From Amaricoccus sp047275745 (lineage in GTDB: Bacteria; Pseudomonadota; Alphaproteobacteria; Rhodobacterales; Rhodobacteraceae), in assembly GCF_047275745.1 (NCBI RefSeq), contig NZ_JBKQWU010000007.1, forward strand, positions 55,376-119,375: 64,000 bases of DNA. The letters are read 5' to 3'. A program made the position numbers and the translations under genes. Shown piece by piece: positions 34,593 to 43,789 of this stretch (its first letter is position 1; each line of letters opens with the position of its first letter). Below the pieces are notes generated by a model. It was not told where the DNA came from. It made no database searches and was given only the letters and a program-made list of their open reading frames with translations.

Positions 34593-37500
34593 GACGTGGC
34601 TCCCTCGCTTGGCGCGGTCGTTGGCTCGATATTGACGAGGAACGCCTTGGTCTCAGGCGTCTCGACATTCGCGTCGCCGACGAAGGGGGTCAGCGAGTTC
34701 GGGCCGAATCCCTTGCGCGCGGCGCCGGTGAAGCCCCAGTGCAGCGGAATGCCGACGACATGCACCGTCTTGCCGTCGCAACTGAGCGGCTTGATCCGCT
34801 TCGTCACCATCGCCTTGGCCTTGATCGAGCCGCGGTTCGACCAGACCCGCACCCAGTCGCCGCCTGAAATCCCCTTCTCCTCCGCGAGCTGTTCCGAGAT
34901 CTCCACGAAGAACTGCGGCTGCAGCACGGAATTCACCGGGTTGTGCTTCGTCCAGTAGTGGAAATGCTCGGTCAGCCGGTAGGAGGTGCCGACATAGGGG
35001 AAGGCCTCCGAGGTTCCGAGCTGCGCGGCGTCCGCCTCGAAGATGCGCGCGGCGGGGTTGCCGCGGATCTCGGGGTTGAGGAAGTTCGCGATCGGCGACT
35101 CGAAGGGTTCCGCGTGCATCGGGAAGGGCCCGTCGCGCATCAGCCCGCGCGAGAAGAGCCGCGACATGCCCTCGGGGTTCATGATGAACGGCATCACATC
35201 GCGCGGCGCGGCGGTCGGCGAAATGTCGGGCACGTCGTAACCCTCCCATTTCGCGCCCGTCCACTCGATGAGCTTGCGGCTCGGGTCCCAGGGCTTGCCG
35301 TCGAGATCGGCGGAGGCGCGGTTGTAGAGGATGCGCCGGTTGACGGGCCAGGAGAACGACCAGTTGAGATAGGCGCCGGTGTCGTCGGGATCGCTGGTAT
35401 CCCGGCGGGCCATGTTGTTGCCGTTCTCGTTCCAGCAGCCGGAATAGATCCAGCAGCCGGACATGGTCGAGCCGTCGTCGCGCAGCTGGCTGAAGTTCAG
35501 CAGCTGCTGCCCGGTCTCCGCCAGAACCTTGGTCGGGTCGGTCGCATCGCGCACCGTCGAGAGTGCGCGGCCGTTGATCTCGCGCGCGAGTTCCTCCGGG
35601 GTCGGGTCCTTCGGGTCGGCGTAGTCCCAGGAGAGGTTCAGGATCGGCTCCGGCACGGCGCCGCCTTCCTCGCGGTAGAGCTCGCGGACGCGCACGAAGA
35701 TCTCCGCCATGATCGCGGTGTCGAACTTCGCCTCGCCCGGCGGTGTCGCCCCGGGCCAGTGCCATTGCAGCCAGCGCCCGGAATTGGTGAGCGAACCCTC
35801 GTCCTCCGCGAAACAGGTGGAGGGGAGCTGGATCACCTCCGTCTGGATCGAGGCGGTGTCCACGTCGTTGAAGTCGCCGTGATTCTCCCAGAACCGCGCC
35901 GTCTCGGTCTCAAGCGGGTCCATGGTCACGAGAAGCTTCAGCTTCGAGAGCGCCTCGGTGAGCTTGGCCCGGTTCGGGAAGGCGAGCAGCGGGTTGAAGC
36001 CCTGGCAGAAGTAGAGGTTCACCTCGCCTTTGCTCATCATCTCGAACATGCGCAGGATGTCGTAGTTCGCGACATCGAGCTTGGGCAGGTAGTCGAAGCA
36101 CCAGCCGTTCTCCGCCGTCGCATGATCGCCCCACATCGCCTTCATGTAGGAGACCATGAACTTGCGGTAGTTCTGCCAGTAGCTCGTCTGGTTCGGCCGG
36201 AGCGGCTTGAACTGCTTCGTCGACATGTAGGTCTCGAAGTCGATGTCCTTCTCCGTCGGCATCGCGAGATAGCCGGGGAGCAGGTTCGACATGAGACCGA
36301 TATCGGTCAGGCCCTGGATGTTGGAATGGCCGCGCAGCGCGTTCATCCCGCCGCCCCTGACCCCGATATTGCCGAGGATGAGCTGGAGCATCGCCATGCC
36401 GCGGATGTTCTGCGACCCCTTGGAATGCTGGGTCCAGCCGAGCGCGTACATCGAGGTCATGGTCCTGGTCGGCGACGAGCATTCGCCGATCATCTCCGCG
36501 ATATGCAGGAACCGGTCCTTCGGCGTGCCGCAGATCCGCTCCACCGTCTCGGGCGTATAGGGATCGACATGCGCCTTCAGCAGGTTCCAGACGCAGCGCG
36601 GGTCCGCAAGCGTCGGATCGGTCCGCGCGAATCCGTCCTCGCCGATCTGGTATTCCCAGGTCGAACGGTCGTAGTCGCGTTTCTCCTCGTCATAGCCGGT
36701 GAAGAGCCCGTCGGACCAGCCGAAGCCCTCGTTCACGATCAGGCTGGCGTTGGTGTAGTTGCGAACGTAGTCCCACTGCACCTTGTCGTTCTCGATGCAC
36801 CAGCGGATCATCCCCATCAGCCAGGCGATGTCCGAGCCGGGCCGGATCGGGGCGTAGTAGTCCGCGACCGAGGCCGTGCGGGTGAAGCGCGGGTCGACGA
36901 CGATGAGCTTGGCGCCGCGCTGCGCCTTCGCCTCCGTCACCCATTTGAAGCCGCAGGGATGCGCCTCCGCGGCGTTGCCACCCATCACGATGACAAGATC
37001 GGTATTCTTGATGTCCGTCCAGGAGTTGGTCATCGCACCGCGACCGAAGCTTGGAGCCAGACTGGCCACCGTCGGTCCGTGTCAGACACGCGCCTGGTTA
37101 TCGAATCCCGCGACGCCGAGGGCCTTGATGACTTTCGTCGTCGCCCAGGCGGTTTCGTTCGTGGTGGCCGAGGCGGCGAGATAGCCGGCGCTCGTCCAGC
37201 GGTTCACCGTGAGGCCATCCGCGTTCTCGGTGATGAGGTTGGCGTCGCGATCGTCCTTGATCGCCCGCGCGATCTTCTCGATCGCCTCCTCCCAGCTGAT
37301 CGGCTCGAACCGGTCGGAGCCGGGCTTGCGATGCATCGGCCGGGTGAGCCGGGTCGGTGCCTTGACGAAATCCTTGAGCGCGGAGCCCTTCGGGCAGAGC
37401 GTGCCCCGGTTCGTCGGATGGTCGGCGTCGCCTTCGATATGGAGAAGGTCGGCGTCGCCCTGTTTCGGGTCGCCCTTCGAATAGAGGATGATCCCGCAGG

Positions 37501-37678
37501 CGACGGAGCAATATGGGCAGGTGTTGCGCGCCTCGGTCGTCGTCCAGAGCTTGAAATCCCTGACATGCGCGATCTCCGCGGCTTCGGCCTCGCCGAAGCC
37601 CATCGCACCGACCGATGTGGCAGCGACACCCACGCCTGCGAGCTTCAGGAAGCCCCGGCGTGAGAGGTCCACGTTCAT
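34589..37678 (-). CDS. fdnG: Formate dehydrogenase-N/O alpha subunit, selenoprotein
   Basis: 1029-residue molybdopterin/tungstopterin catalytic subunit, read through an in-frame TGA (37084-37082) as selenocysteine 199. The reading frame is open on both sides, and the residues around it, 'GFDNQARV-U-HGPTVASLAP', match the universal Sec site of FdnG/FdoG. The N-terminus has a Tat signal ('DLSRRGFLKLAGVGVAAT') and then the 4Fe-4S motif 'CPYCSVACGIILY'. Start at ATG 37678 is fixed by GAGGAGG; the in-frame ATG 37693 lies before that site. Automatic callers may split it into two genes. It heads the operon alpha-beta-gamma-fdhE-selA-selB. It oxidises periplasmic formate. Confidence 0.96.
37045..37084 (-). 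promoter_or_regulatory. UGA selenocysteine codon and SECIS-like hairpin
   Basis: On the minus strand the TGA (37084-37082) is followed 15 nt later by GCCAGTCTGGC (37066-37056): a 4-bp stem closing a GUC loop. The E. coli fdnG SECIS has GCAAGUCUUGC and fdhF has GCAGGUCUGC at the same place. The loop G-U contacted by SelB is therefore conserved. This is the element that lets SelB decode UGA as selenocysteine. Confidence 0.85.
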
Positions 37679-37932
37679 CGTCGTCCTCCTCATTGGCTGT
37701 CTCGAGAATGCGGATAGCTGGTTTCGAGAATATGCTTGCCTGCCCCTGCGTCAACTGTTCCAAAGTCGGGCGGTTCCTTGTCGCGGCGCGGCAATTCGGC
37801 CTTTGGAGCGGCGGCGCTGGAACCGCTCGGGGGCCCGCGCGCTTTTGAGTCCGAGATCGTGCGAGAGGGATGTCGCGTGAATGACTTCTGCGTCGTGAGG
37901 GATCGCCGGGACACCGTGACGGGGCGCCGGCG

Positions 37933-39714
37933 ATGATGGGGGACGGAGCCCGCCGCTGGGGAAGCGAGCCGGATGGAGAGGGGCGGGCCTTCCGTCTCTG
38001 GGCTCCGTCGCAGGGGGCGCTCACCTTGCGCCTCGAAGGGCGTGATCTGCCGATGAAGCCTGGCCCGGACGGCTGGTTCTCGGTCACCGCCGAGGCGCGG
38101 CCGGGTGACCGATACGGTTTCGTCCTCGGGAACGGTCTCTTCGTGCCGGACCCGGCGGCGCGGGCGCAGGCCGGCGATGTGCACGGGGCCTCGCTCGTGG
38201 TCGATCCTTCGGCCCATGTCTGGCGGACAGAGTGGCCCGGGAGGCCCTGGGCCGAGGCGGCGATCTGCGAGCTTCACGTCGGGACCTTCACGCCGGAGGG
38301 CACGTTCCGCGCGGCGATCGACCGGCTCGACCATCTCGTCGAGACCGGCTTCACCGCGATAGAGCTCATGCCGGTCTCGCAATTCGACGGAAACCGCGGC
38401 TGGGGCTACGACGGCGTGCTGCTCCGCGCGCCGCACAACGCCTATGGCACGCCGGACGACCTGCGCGCTCTGGTGGACGCGGCCCATGCGCGGGGACTGA
38501 TGGTGCTGCTCGATGTGGTTTTCAACCACTTCGGCGCCTCTGGGAACTATCTCGCAGCCTACGCGCCGGAGTTCTTTCGCGAGGGGGCGCCGACGCCCTG
38601 GGGCGCGGCGATCGCCTATGATCGGGCGCCGGTGCGCCGGTTCTTCATCGACGCGGCGCTGGGGTGGATCGGCGAATACCGGCTCGACGGGCTCCGGCTC
38701 GACGCGATCGACCATGTGCGCGATCCGGGCTCTGATCCGGAGATCCTGATCGAGATCGCGCGCGAGATCCGCGCGGCCTTCCCGGACCGCGAGATCCATC
38801 TCACGACCGAGGACAACCGCAATGTCACGCATCTGCACGAGCGCGGCGAGGGCGGTGCCGTCCCGCTCTACACCGCGGAATGGAACGACGATTTTCACAA
38901 CGCCGCCCATGTGATCGCCACCGGCGAGATCGAGGGCTATTACGAGGATTTCGCCGAGCACCACTGGGAAACCTTCGGCCGGATTCTGGCGGAAGGTTTC
39001 GGCTATCAGGGCGAGCATTCGCCGCATGGCGGGGGGGCGCGGGGGACGCCCTCGGCGCATCTGCCGCCCCTGGCCTTCGTCGATTTCCTGCAGAACCACG
39101 ACCAGGTCGGCAACCGCGCCTTCGGCGAGCGGCTGAGCGTGATCGCGAAGCCCGAGCGGCTCGCGGCGCTCCAGGCGATCCTCTTGCTCTCGCCACATGT
39201 TCCGCTGCTCTTCATGGGCGAGGAATGGGGCGAAACCACGCCTTTCGTCTTCTTCACCGATTTCGAGGGCGACCTCGCCGAGGCGGTGCGTGAGGGCCGT
39301 CGGCGCGAGTTCGCGCATTTCGGGGCGTTCCGGGATGAAGCGACGCGCGCGGCGATCCCTGATCCGAACGATCCGGGCAGTTTCGCGGCGAGCCGGATCA
39401 ACTGGGCGCACCGGGAGAGCGAGGCGGGCGCGGCGGCGTTGCGGCGCACCAGGGAGCTGCTGGCGATCCGGGCGCGCGACATCGTGCCGCGCCTCGGCCG
39501 CGCGCCCGGGAACGGCGGGCGGCTCATCGCGGCGGAGGACGGGGTGATCGCCGTCGACTGGCGCCTCGACGGCGCGACGCTGAGGCTCCGGGCGAACCTC
39601 GATGACCGCCCGCGCGCCGTTCCACCCGGAGCGGGACGGGCGATCCTCGGGACGCCGGGCGCGGAGCTGCCCGCGGGTGAGGTCGTGTTCATGATCGAGG
39701 AGGCGACCGCGTGA
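37933..39714 (+). CDS. treZ: Malto-oligosyltrehalose trehalohydrolase
   Basis: 593-aa GH13 enzyme that releases trehalose from malto-oligosyltrehalose. An N-terminal carbohydrate-binding-like domain ('FRLWAPSQGALTLRLEG') precedes the barrel. Catalytic segments are 'YRLDGLRLDAIDHVRDP' (Asp nucleophile), 'EIHLTTEDNRNVTHL' (Glu acid) and 'VDFLQNHDQVGNRAFGERL' (second Asp); 'AICELHVGTFTPEGTFRAA' and 'MPVSQFDGNRGWGYDGV' are typical of TreZ. Its stop overlaps treY by 4 nt. The pair makes trehalose from glycogen-derived maltodextrin, an osmoprotectant route. No treX/glgX debranching gene is adjacent. Confidence 0.94.
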   Translation: MMGDGARRWGSEPDGEGRAFRLWAPSQGALTLRLEGRDLPMKPGPDGWFSVTAEARPGDRYGFVLGNGLFVPDPAARAQAGDVHGASLVVDPSAHVWRTEWPGRPWAEAAICELHVGTFTPEGTFRAAIDRLDHLVETGFTAIELMPVSQFDGNRGWGYDGVLLRAPHNAYGTPDDLRALVDAAHARGLMVLLDVVFNHFGASGNYLAAYAPEFFREGAPTPWGAAIAYDRAPVRRFFIDAALGWIGEYRLDGLRLDAIDHVRDPGSDPEILIEIAREIRAAFPDREIHLTTEDNRNVTHLHERGEGGAVPLYTAEWNDDFHNAAHVIATGEIEGYYEDFAEHHWETFGRILAEGFGYQGEHSPHGGGARGTPSAHLPPLAFVDFLQNHDQVGNRAFGERLSVIAKPERLAALQAILLLSPHVPLLFMGEEWGETTPFVFFTDFEGDLAEAVREGRRREFAHFGAFRDEATRAAIPDPNDPGSFAASRINWAHRESEAGAAALRRTRELLAIRARDIVPRLGRAPGNGGRLIAAEDGVIAVDWRLDGATLRLRANLDDRPRAVPPGAGRAILGTPGAELPAGEVVFMIEEATA

Positions 39715-42221
39715 CCATCGAACCAGACGCTCGCCCGACCCCGCCGCGCGCGACCTACCGCCTCCAGTTCGACGCCGGCTTCGGCTTCGCCGAGGCGGGC
39801 GCGCTCGCACCCTATCTGGCGACGCTCGGCATCAGCCACGTCTACGCCGCTCCGGTCTTCGCCGCCCGTCCGGGCAGCACCCATGGCTACGACGTGACCG
39901 ATCCGACGCGGATCAATCCCGAACTCGGCGGCGAGGCTGGCTTCCGCGCCATGGCGGCGGCGTTCCGGGAGCAGGGGCTCGGGCTCATTCTCGACATCGT
40001 GCCGAACCACATGGGGATCGGCACCGACAACGCATACTGGCAGAGCGTCCTGCGCGAAGGACCGGCGAGCCCCTACGCGGACTGGTTCGACATCGACTGG
40101 GATCATCCCGAGGTGCCGGGGCGCATCCTGCTGCCGATCCTCGGCAAGAGCTACGGCGCCGCGCTCGCCGATGGCGATCTGGCGCTGAAGACCGGCGAGG
40201 ACGGCCCCGCGGTCTGGGCGCACGACACGCATCGCCTGCCGCTCCGCCCCGAGGACGCGGAGGCGCTCGGGCGCGAGAGCGGGGCGGTCGAGCGTCTCAA
40301 CGCCGACAGGGAGGCGCTCGACGCGCTGATCGCACGGCAGCACTGGCGCGTGGCGAAATTCGAGATCGACCATGGGGTGATGAACTACCGGCGCTTCTTC
40401 ACGGTGAGCGATCTGGCCGGCGTCCGGGTCGAGCGGCCGGAGGTTTTCGAGGCGACCCACCGGCTGATCCTCGATCTCGTCGGCGAGGGGCTGGTCGATG
40501 GCCTCAGGATCGACCATATCGACGGGCTCTACGACCCCGCCGACTACTGCCTGCGGCTGCGCGCCGCCGCGCCGCGCCCGATCCTGATCTGGGTGGAGAA
40601 GATCCTCGGGGAGCATGAGGACCTTCCCGCCGGATGGGAGGTCGACGGGACGACGGGATATGAATTCGCGAACCTGATCAATGGGCTGCTGGTCCCGCCT
40701 GAGACGGAGGATGCGCTCGACGACGCCTATGCCGCCTTCATCGGCCATGCGTTGAGCGTCCCGGAAATGGTCCACGCCGCCAAGGTGGAGATCATGATCG
40801 GCCGGATGGCGGGGGAGCTCGACGCGCTGCTCGCGGCCATGGTCGCGGTCGCCAGGGACGATCCCCAGTCCCGCGACATCGCGCCGCACGTGCTGCGCGC
40901 CGCGCTGGTCGAATTCGTGGCCGCGCTCGATGTCTACCGGACCTACGCCGACGCCGCCGGTCTCGCCGCCTCGGAGCGCGCGCGGATCGACGCCGCGCTC
41001 GCCGCCGCCCGGGCCGCGCCAGGCGCCCCGGGGATCGGCCCCGACGCCTTCGACTTTCTTGGCGCGCTTTTGACGCTCGACCGGCCGGAGGGGCTGCCGA
41101 TCCTGCGCCGCCTGCAACAGTTCACCGGCCCGGTGATGGCGAAAGGTGTCGAGGATACGGTGCTTTACCGCCATTCCCGGCTGATCGCGCTCAACGAGGT
41201 CGGCTGCGAGCCCGGGGTCTACGGGATGTCGGTCGAGGAGTTCCACGCGGCGAACGCGGCGCGCGCCCGCGATCTACCCGCCTGCCTGCTTACCGGCTCG
41301 ACCCATGACACCAAGCGCGGCGAGGATGCGCGGGCGCGGATCGCCGCGCTGGCCCTCGACCCGGCGGCTTTCAGCCGGGCGGCGTCGGACTGGTTCGAGC
41401 TGCTCGCCGATCCCGCCCAGCCGGTCGATCGGAACGAGATCTGGTTCTTCTTCCAGATGCTTCTCGGGGCCTGGCCGATGGAGTGGCGGCCCGATCACCC
41501 GGTCGGCCACCAGGAACTGGACGCCTTGCGCCCGCGTCTGCGCGAGGCGATGCTGAAATCCTCCCGCGAAGCATCGGTGAACACGCGCTGGGTGAACGGC
41601 GACCCGGACTACGAGGCGGCGCTTCTCGCGCTTGTCGATCGCGCGCTCGATGCGGGGCCCGGGAACCGGTTTCTCGCGAGGTTCCGCGCGACCGAGGCGG
41701 CGCTGTTCCCCGCGTCGATCGGCAACGCGCTCATAGGGACCGTGTTGCGCTTCACGGTGCCGGGGGTGCCGGACATCTATCGTGGCGCCGAGCTTTGGGA
41801 ACAGAGCCTGGTCGATCCCGATAACCGCCGGCCGGTCGATTTCGCCGAGCGGGAGGAGATGCTGCGGGCGCTGCGGAACGGGACGGGCGCGCCGCTGCTC
41901 GGCGGGGTCGCCAGGGGCGGGCCGAAGCTCGCGCTGGTCGCGGCGCTGCTCGCGCATCGGAAGACGAATCCCGAACTCTATTCGAGGGGCGAGTACGTCC
42001 CGATCGAAACCGGGAACGCGCGGTTGCTCGCCTTCGCGCGACGCTGGGGCGAGGTGACCATCGCGACGGTGGTCCGTCTGCCGGGGGCGACGATGAACAT
42101 CGAGCTCGGCGCGCTGGGGTTGGTGGGCAGCTGGCGCGACCTGGTGGCGCCAGCGATCAGCGGCGACCCAGCCGCCGAGCCCTTCGCCGCCGCGCCCGTG
42201 GCTGTGCTCGCGCGCTACTGA
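39711..42221 (+). CDS. treY: Malto-oligosyltrehalose synthase
   Basis: 836-aa GH13 isomerase that turns the reducing-end alpha-1,4 linkage of maltodextrins into the alpha,alpha-1,1 linkage of trehalose. 'TYRLQFDAGFGFAEAGALAP', 'LDIVPNHMGIGTDNAYW', 'DGLRIDHIDGLYDPADYC' and 'LLTGSTHDTKRGEDARARIA' are the TreY signatures. Translation starts at GTG 39711 within the end of treZ. A 12-bp terminator hairpin lies about 55 nt past the stop. Confidence 0.95.
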   Translation: MTIEPDARPTPPRATYRLQFDAGFGFAEAGALAPYLATLGISHVYAAPVFAARPGSTHGYDVTDPTRINPELGGEAGFRAMAAAFREQGLGLILDIVPNHMGIGTDNAYWQSVLREGPASPYADWFDIDWDHPEVPGRILLPILGKSYGAALADGDLALKTGEDGPAVWAHDTHRLPLRPEDAEALGRESGAVERLNADREALDALIARQHWRVAKFEIDHGVMNYRRFFTVSDLAGVRVERPEVFEATHRLILDLVGEGLVDGLRIDHIDGLYDPADYCLRLRAAAPRPILIWVEKILGEHEDLPAGWEVDGTTGYEFANLINGLLVPPETEDALDDAYAAFIGHALSVPEMVHAAKVEIMIGRMAGELDALLAAMVAVARDDPQSRDIAPHVLRAALVEFVAALDVYRTYADAAGLAASERARIDAALAAARAAPGAPGIGPDAFDFLGALLTLDRPEGLPILRRLQQFTGPVMAKGVEDTVLYRHSRLIALNEVGCEPGVYGMSVEEFHAANAARARDLPACLLTGSTHDTKRGEDARARIAALALDPAAFSRAASDWFELLADPAQPVDRNEIWFFFQMLLGAWPMEWRPDHPVGHQELDALRPRLREAMLKSSREASVNTRWVNGDPDYEAALLALVDRALDAGPGNRFLARFRATEAALFPASIGNALIGTVLRFTVPGVPDIYRGAELWEQSLVDPDNRRPVDFAEREEMLRALRNGTGAPLLGGVARGGPKLALVAALLAHRKTNPELYSRGEYVPIETGNARLLAFARRWGEVTIATVVRLPGATMNIELGALGLVGSWRDLVAPAISGDPAAEPFAAAPVAVLARY

Positions 42222-42276
42222 GGAGGCTGAACGCACGCCCGGTGGAAGATCACGAAGGGCGTCGAGGCGGTAACGG

Positions 42277-42314
42277 CGAAGGCGCCTCGCGGTGATACCC
42301 GTGAGGCGCCTTCG
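42277..42314. terminator. Bidirectional terminator hairpin after treY
   Basis: CGAAGGCGCCTC (42277-42288) pairs perfectly with GAGGCGCCTTCG (42303-42314), giving a 12-bp stem with a 14-nt loop. It lies between the treY stop and the stop of the minus-strand repeat lipoprotein gene, so it can serve both. It has only short T stretches. Confidence 0.7.
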
Positions 42315-42353
42315 TCTGCGATAGCCAGGGAAGGCTCGCGCGGCCCCGCGTTC

Positions 42354-43052
42354 TCAGCGGTTCCCGTTTCCGTTGCCGTTTCCGTTCCCGTTGCCGCTAC
42401 CGCTGTTCCCGTTTCCGTTGCCGTTCCCGTTTCCGTTGCCGCTACCGCCGCTCTTGCCACCGGAGCTCCCGGACCCGCGACCGGAGCCGTTCCCGTTCCC
42501 GTCGGTCGAGCTGTTGTTACCCTGACCGCTGCCGGCATTGTTATTGCCGTTATTGCTTCCGGAGTTGTCGTTTCCGTTATTATTCCCGGTATTGTTATTT
42601 CCGTTGTTGTTACCGGTATTGTTGTTTCCATTGTTGTTGCCGGAGCCGCCACCCGATCCAGTACCTGAATCGCCCTTGCCCGTGCCGCCACCGGAGCCGC
42701 CCGATCCCGAGCCGCCGGTACCCGAGCCGCCGCCCGCGCCCGCGCCGCCGGAACCAGCGTTATCCCCGGACCCGGCACCCGAGCCGCCGCCGCTTCCGCC
42801 ACCTTTCGACCCGCCATCGCCGGCCGATCCGCCGGGGCCGGATGAGCCCCCATCGTTCGCTCCGGAGCCGCCCCCGCCGGACGGTGCCGAGGGGGAGGCG
42901 ACTCCGGTCTGGGAGCCACCCCCGCCCGATCCGACCGCCGAAGCACCGGCGCTTGATGATGAGCCCCCGGTCGGGGTGGTCGGAGGGGACGTGGCGGCAT
43001 CGCAGCCAACGACCAGCACACCGAGCGATACTATGAGATACTTCATTGACAT
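42354..43052 (-). CDS. Gly/Ser/Asn-rich repeat lipoprotein
   Basis: 232-aa putative lipoprotein: signal 'MSMKYLIVSLGVLVVGC' ends in a lipobox (LVVG-C). After a Ser/Thr/Pro stretch, a long Gly/Ser-rich region (about residues 30-140) leads to four tandem nonapeptides, NNNGNNNTG twice, NNNGNDNSG and SNNGNNNAG, and then to a Gly/Asn dipeptide tail. No known enzyme domain is seen. AGAGG upstream supports ATG 43052. It is the last of three same-strand genes encoding secreted Asn/Gly-repeat proteins and shares the 4+5-residue repeat unit with them. The low-complexity DNA of the tail (GGAAAC/GGCAAC hexamers) is prone to slippage. A surface or matrix role is only inferred. Confidence 0.7.
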   Translation of the reverse strand: MSMKYLIVSLGVLVVGCDAATSPPTTPTGGSSSSAGASAVGSGGGGSQTGVASPSAPSGGGGSGANDGGSSGPGGSAGDGGSKGGGSGGGSGAGSGDNAGSGGAGAGGGSGTGGSGSGGSGGGTGKGDSGTGSGGGSGNNNGNNNTGNNNGNNNTGNNNGNDNSGSNNGNNNAGSGQGNNSSTDGNGNGSGRGSGSSGGKSGGSGNGNGNGNGNGNSGSGNGNGNGNGNGNR

Positions 43053-43179
43053 GCGGCCTCTAAGCTCTGGCGATCTCCGGACGGACAAGCCATGGCGGGT
43101 CCGCGGCGCGAAGAGTCGCACCCGTTCAAATTCATCGAGCGGTGGAGCAGAGATCCGCGCCGGATCAACCGCCGCCCAC

Positions 43180-43197
43180 GCCCCGCTCCCGCGGGGC
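43180..43197. terminator. Hairpin after the second repeat gene
   Basis: GCCCCGC-TCCC-GCGGGGC, a perfect 7-bp stem with a 4-nt loop, 62 nt past the stop of the minus-strand gene at 43259. No T-run follows, so termination is uncertain. Confidence 0.45.
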
Positions 43198-43258
43198 TCT
43201 CGCCCTCGGCGGGCAATTAATTGGCTGGCAATCAGTAATCTGGGAAATCAGCCGGCGC

Positions 43259-43708
43259 TCAGTTGTTGCCGTTGAAATTGCCGTTACGGTTGCCGATGTT
43301 CCCGTTCCCGTTCCTGCTTCCACCGTTGTAATTCCCGTTAAAGGAACCGATGTTGCCATTCCCGTTATCATCACCGGAATTGAAACTGCCGTTGTGATTG
43401 CCGATGTTGCGATTCCCGTTGTTCTGACCAGTATTCCCGTAACCGTTCATGTTACCGAGGTTGTCGTTCCCGCCGTTTCTGCTCCCGACGTTCCTGTTGC
43501 CGGTATTTCCGTTCCCGTAGTTCTGAGTGCCCGAATTGCCGACGCCGACATTCCTGGTTCCCGTATTCCCGTAGCCGGCTGTGCGGTTCTCCCTGTCGGC
43601 GAACGACTTGAGACCGTTCGAGAAGTTGCTCCTGAAGGACTCCGCGTCGGCGAAAGCAACAGAAACCGATCCGACGGCCAGCGCCGCCGTGAGCAGGATT
43701 ATCCTCAT
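43259..43708 (-). CDS. Secreted Asn/Gly pentapeptide-like repeat protein (149 aa)
   Basis: Exported protein with a Sec signal (MRIILLTAALAVGSVSVAFA). After a short unique segment ('ESFRSNFSNGLKSFADREN') the rest is repeat. Four decapeptides of the form xGNxGxxNxG come first (YGNTGTRNVG, VGNSGTQNYG, NGNTGNRNVG, SRNGGNDNLG), then about six nonapeptides xxNGxxNxG (such as QNNGNRNIG, NHNGSFNSG, DDNGNGNIG). The xxNxG unit resembles the second class of pentapeptide repeats (Pentapeptide_2, as in mycobacterial PPE-MPTR proteins), which form stacked solenoids. No enzymatic motif and no cysteine are present. It lies between two related repeat genes. Function unknown. Confidence 0.75.
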   Translation of the reverse strand: MRIILLTAALAVGSVSVAFADAESFRSNFSNGLKSFADRENRTAGYGNTGTRNVGVGNSGTQNYGNGNTGNRNVGSRNGGNDNLGNMNGYGNTGQNNGNRNIGNHNGSFNSGDDNGNGNIGSFNGNYNGGSRNGNGNIGNRNGNFNGNN

Positions 43709-43743
43709 TGTCCCCGTCCCCTTTTCTGAGACTTGAGTTTGCT

Positions 43744-43769
43744 CCCACCGCCCCGGCCGGGGCGGTGGG
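43744..43769. terminator. 26-bp perfect palindrome between repeat genes
   Basis: CCCACCGCCCCGG is followed directly by its exact complement CCGGGGCGGTGGG, so either strand folds into a very strong hairpin. It lies 21 nt past the stop of the 13-residue-repeat gene and before the next start. It probably terminates or attenuates transcription, letting the first gene be expressed separately. Confidence 0.6.
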
Positions 43770-43789
43770 CTCGGTCGGACGTTATCGTC

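Noticed and set aside
37082..37084. Stop codon splitting fdnG into a pseudogene pair
   Set aside because: Sequence context, intact flanking frames, a SECIS-like hairpin and adjacent selA/selB show it is a selenocysteine codon.
34943..37663. A 906-residue plus-strand frame opposite fdnG, and similar long antisense frames (for example 11059-13770 minus, 5756-8035 minus)
   Set aside because: They mirror GC-rich genes on the other strand, have Arg/Pro/Gly/His-rich shadow composition and no ribosome sites or domains.
37679..37932. selC (tRNA-Sec) between fdnG and treZ
   Set aside because: No long-acceptor tRNA with a TCA anticodon loop can be folded here, nor did I see one elsewhere in the window.
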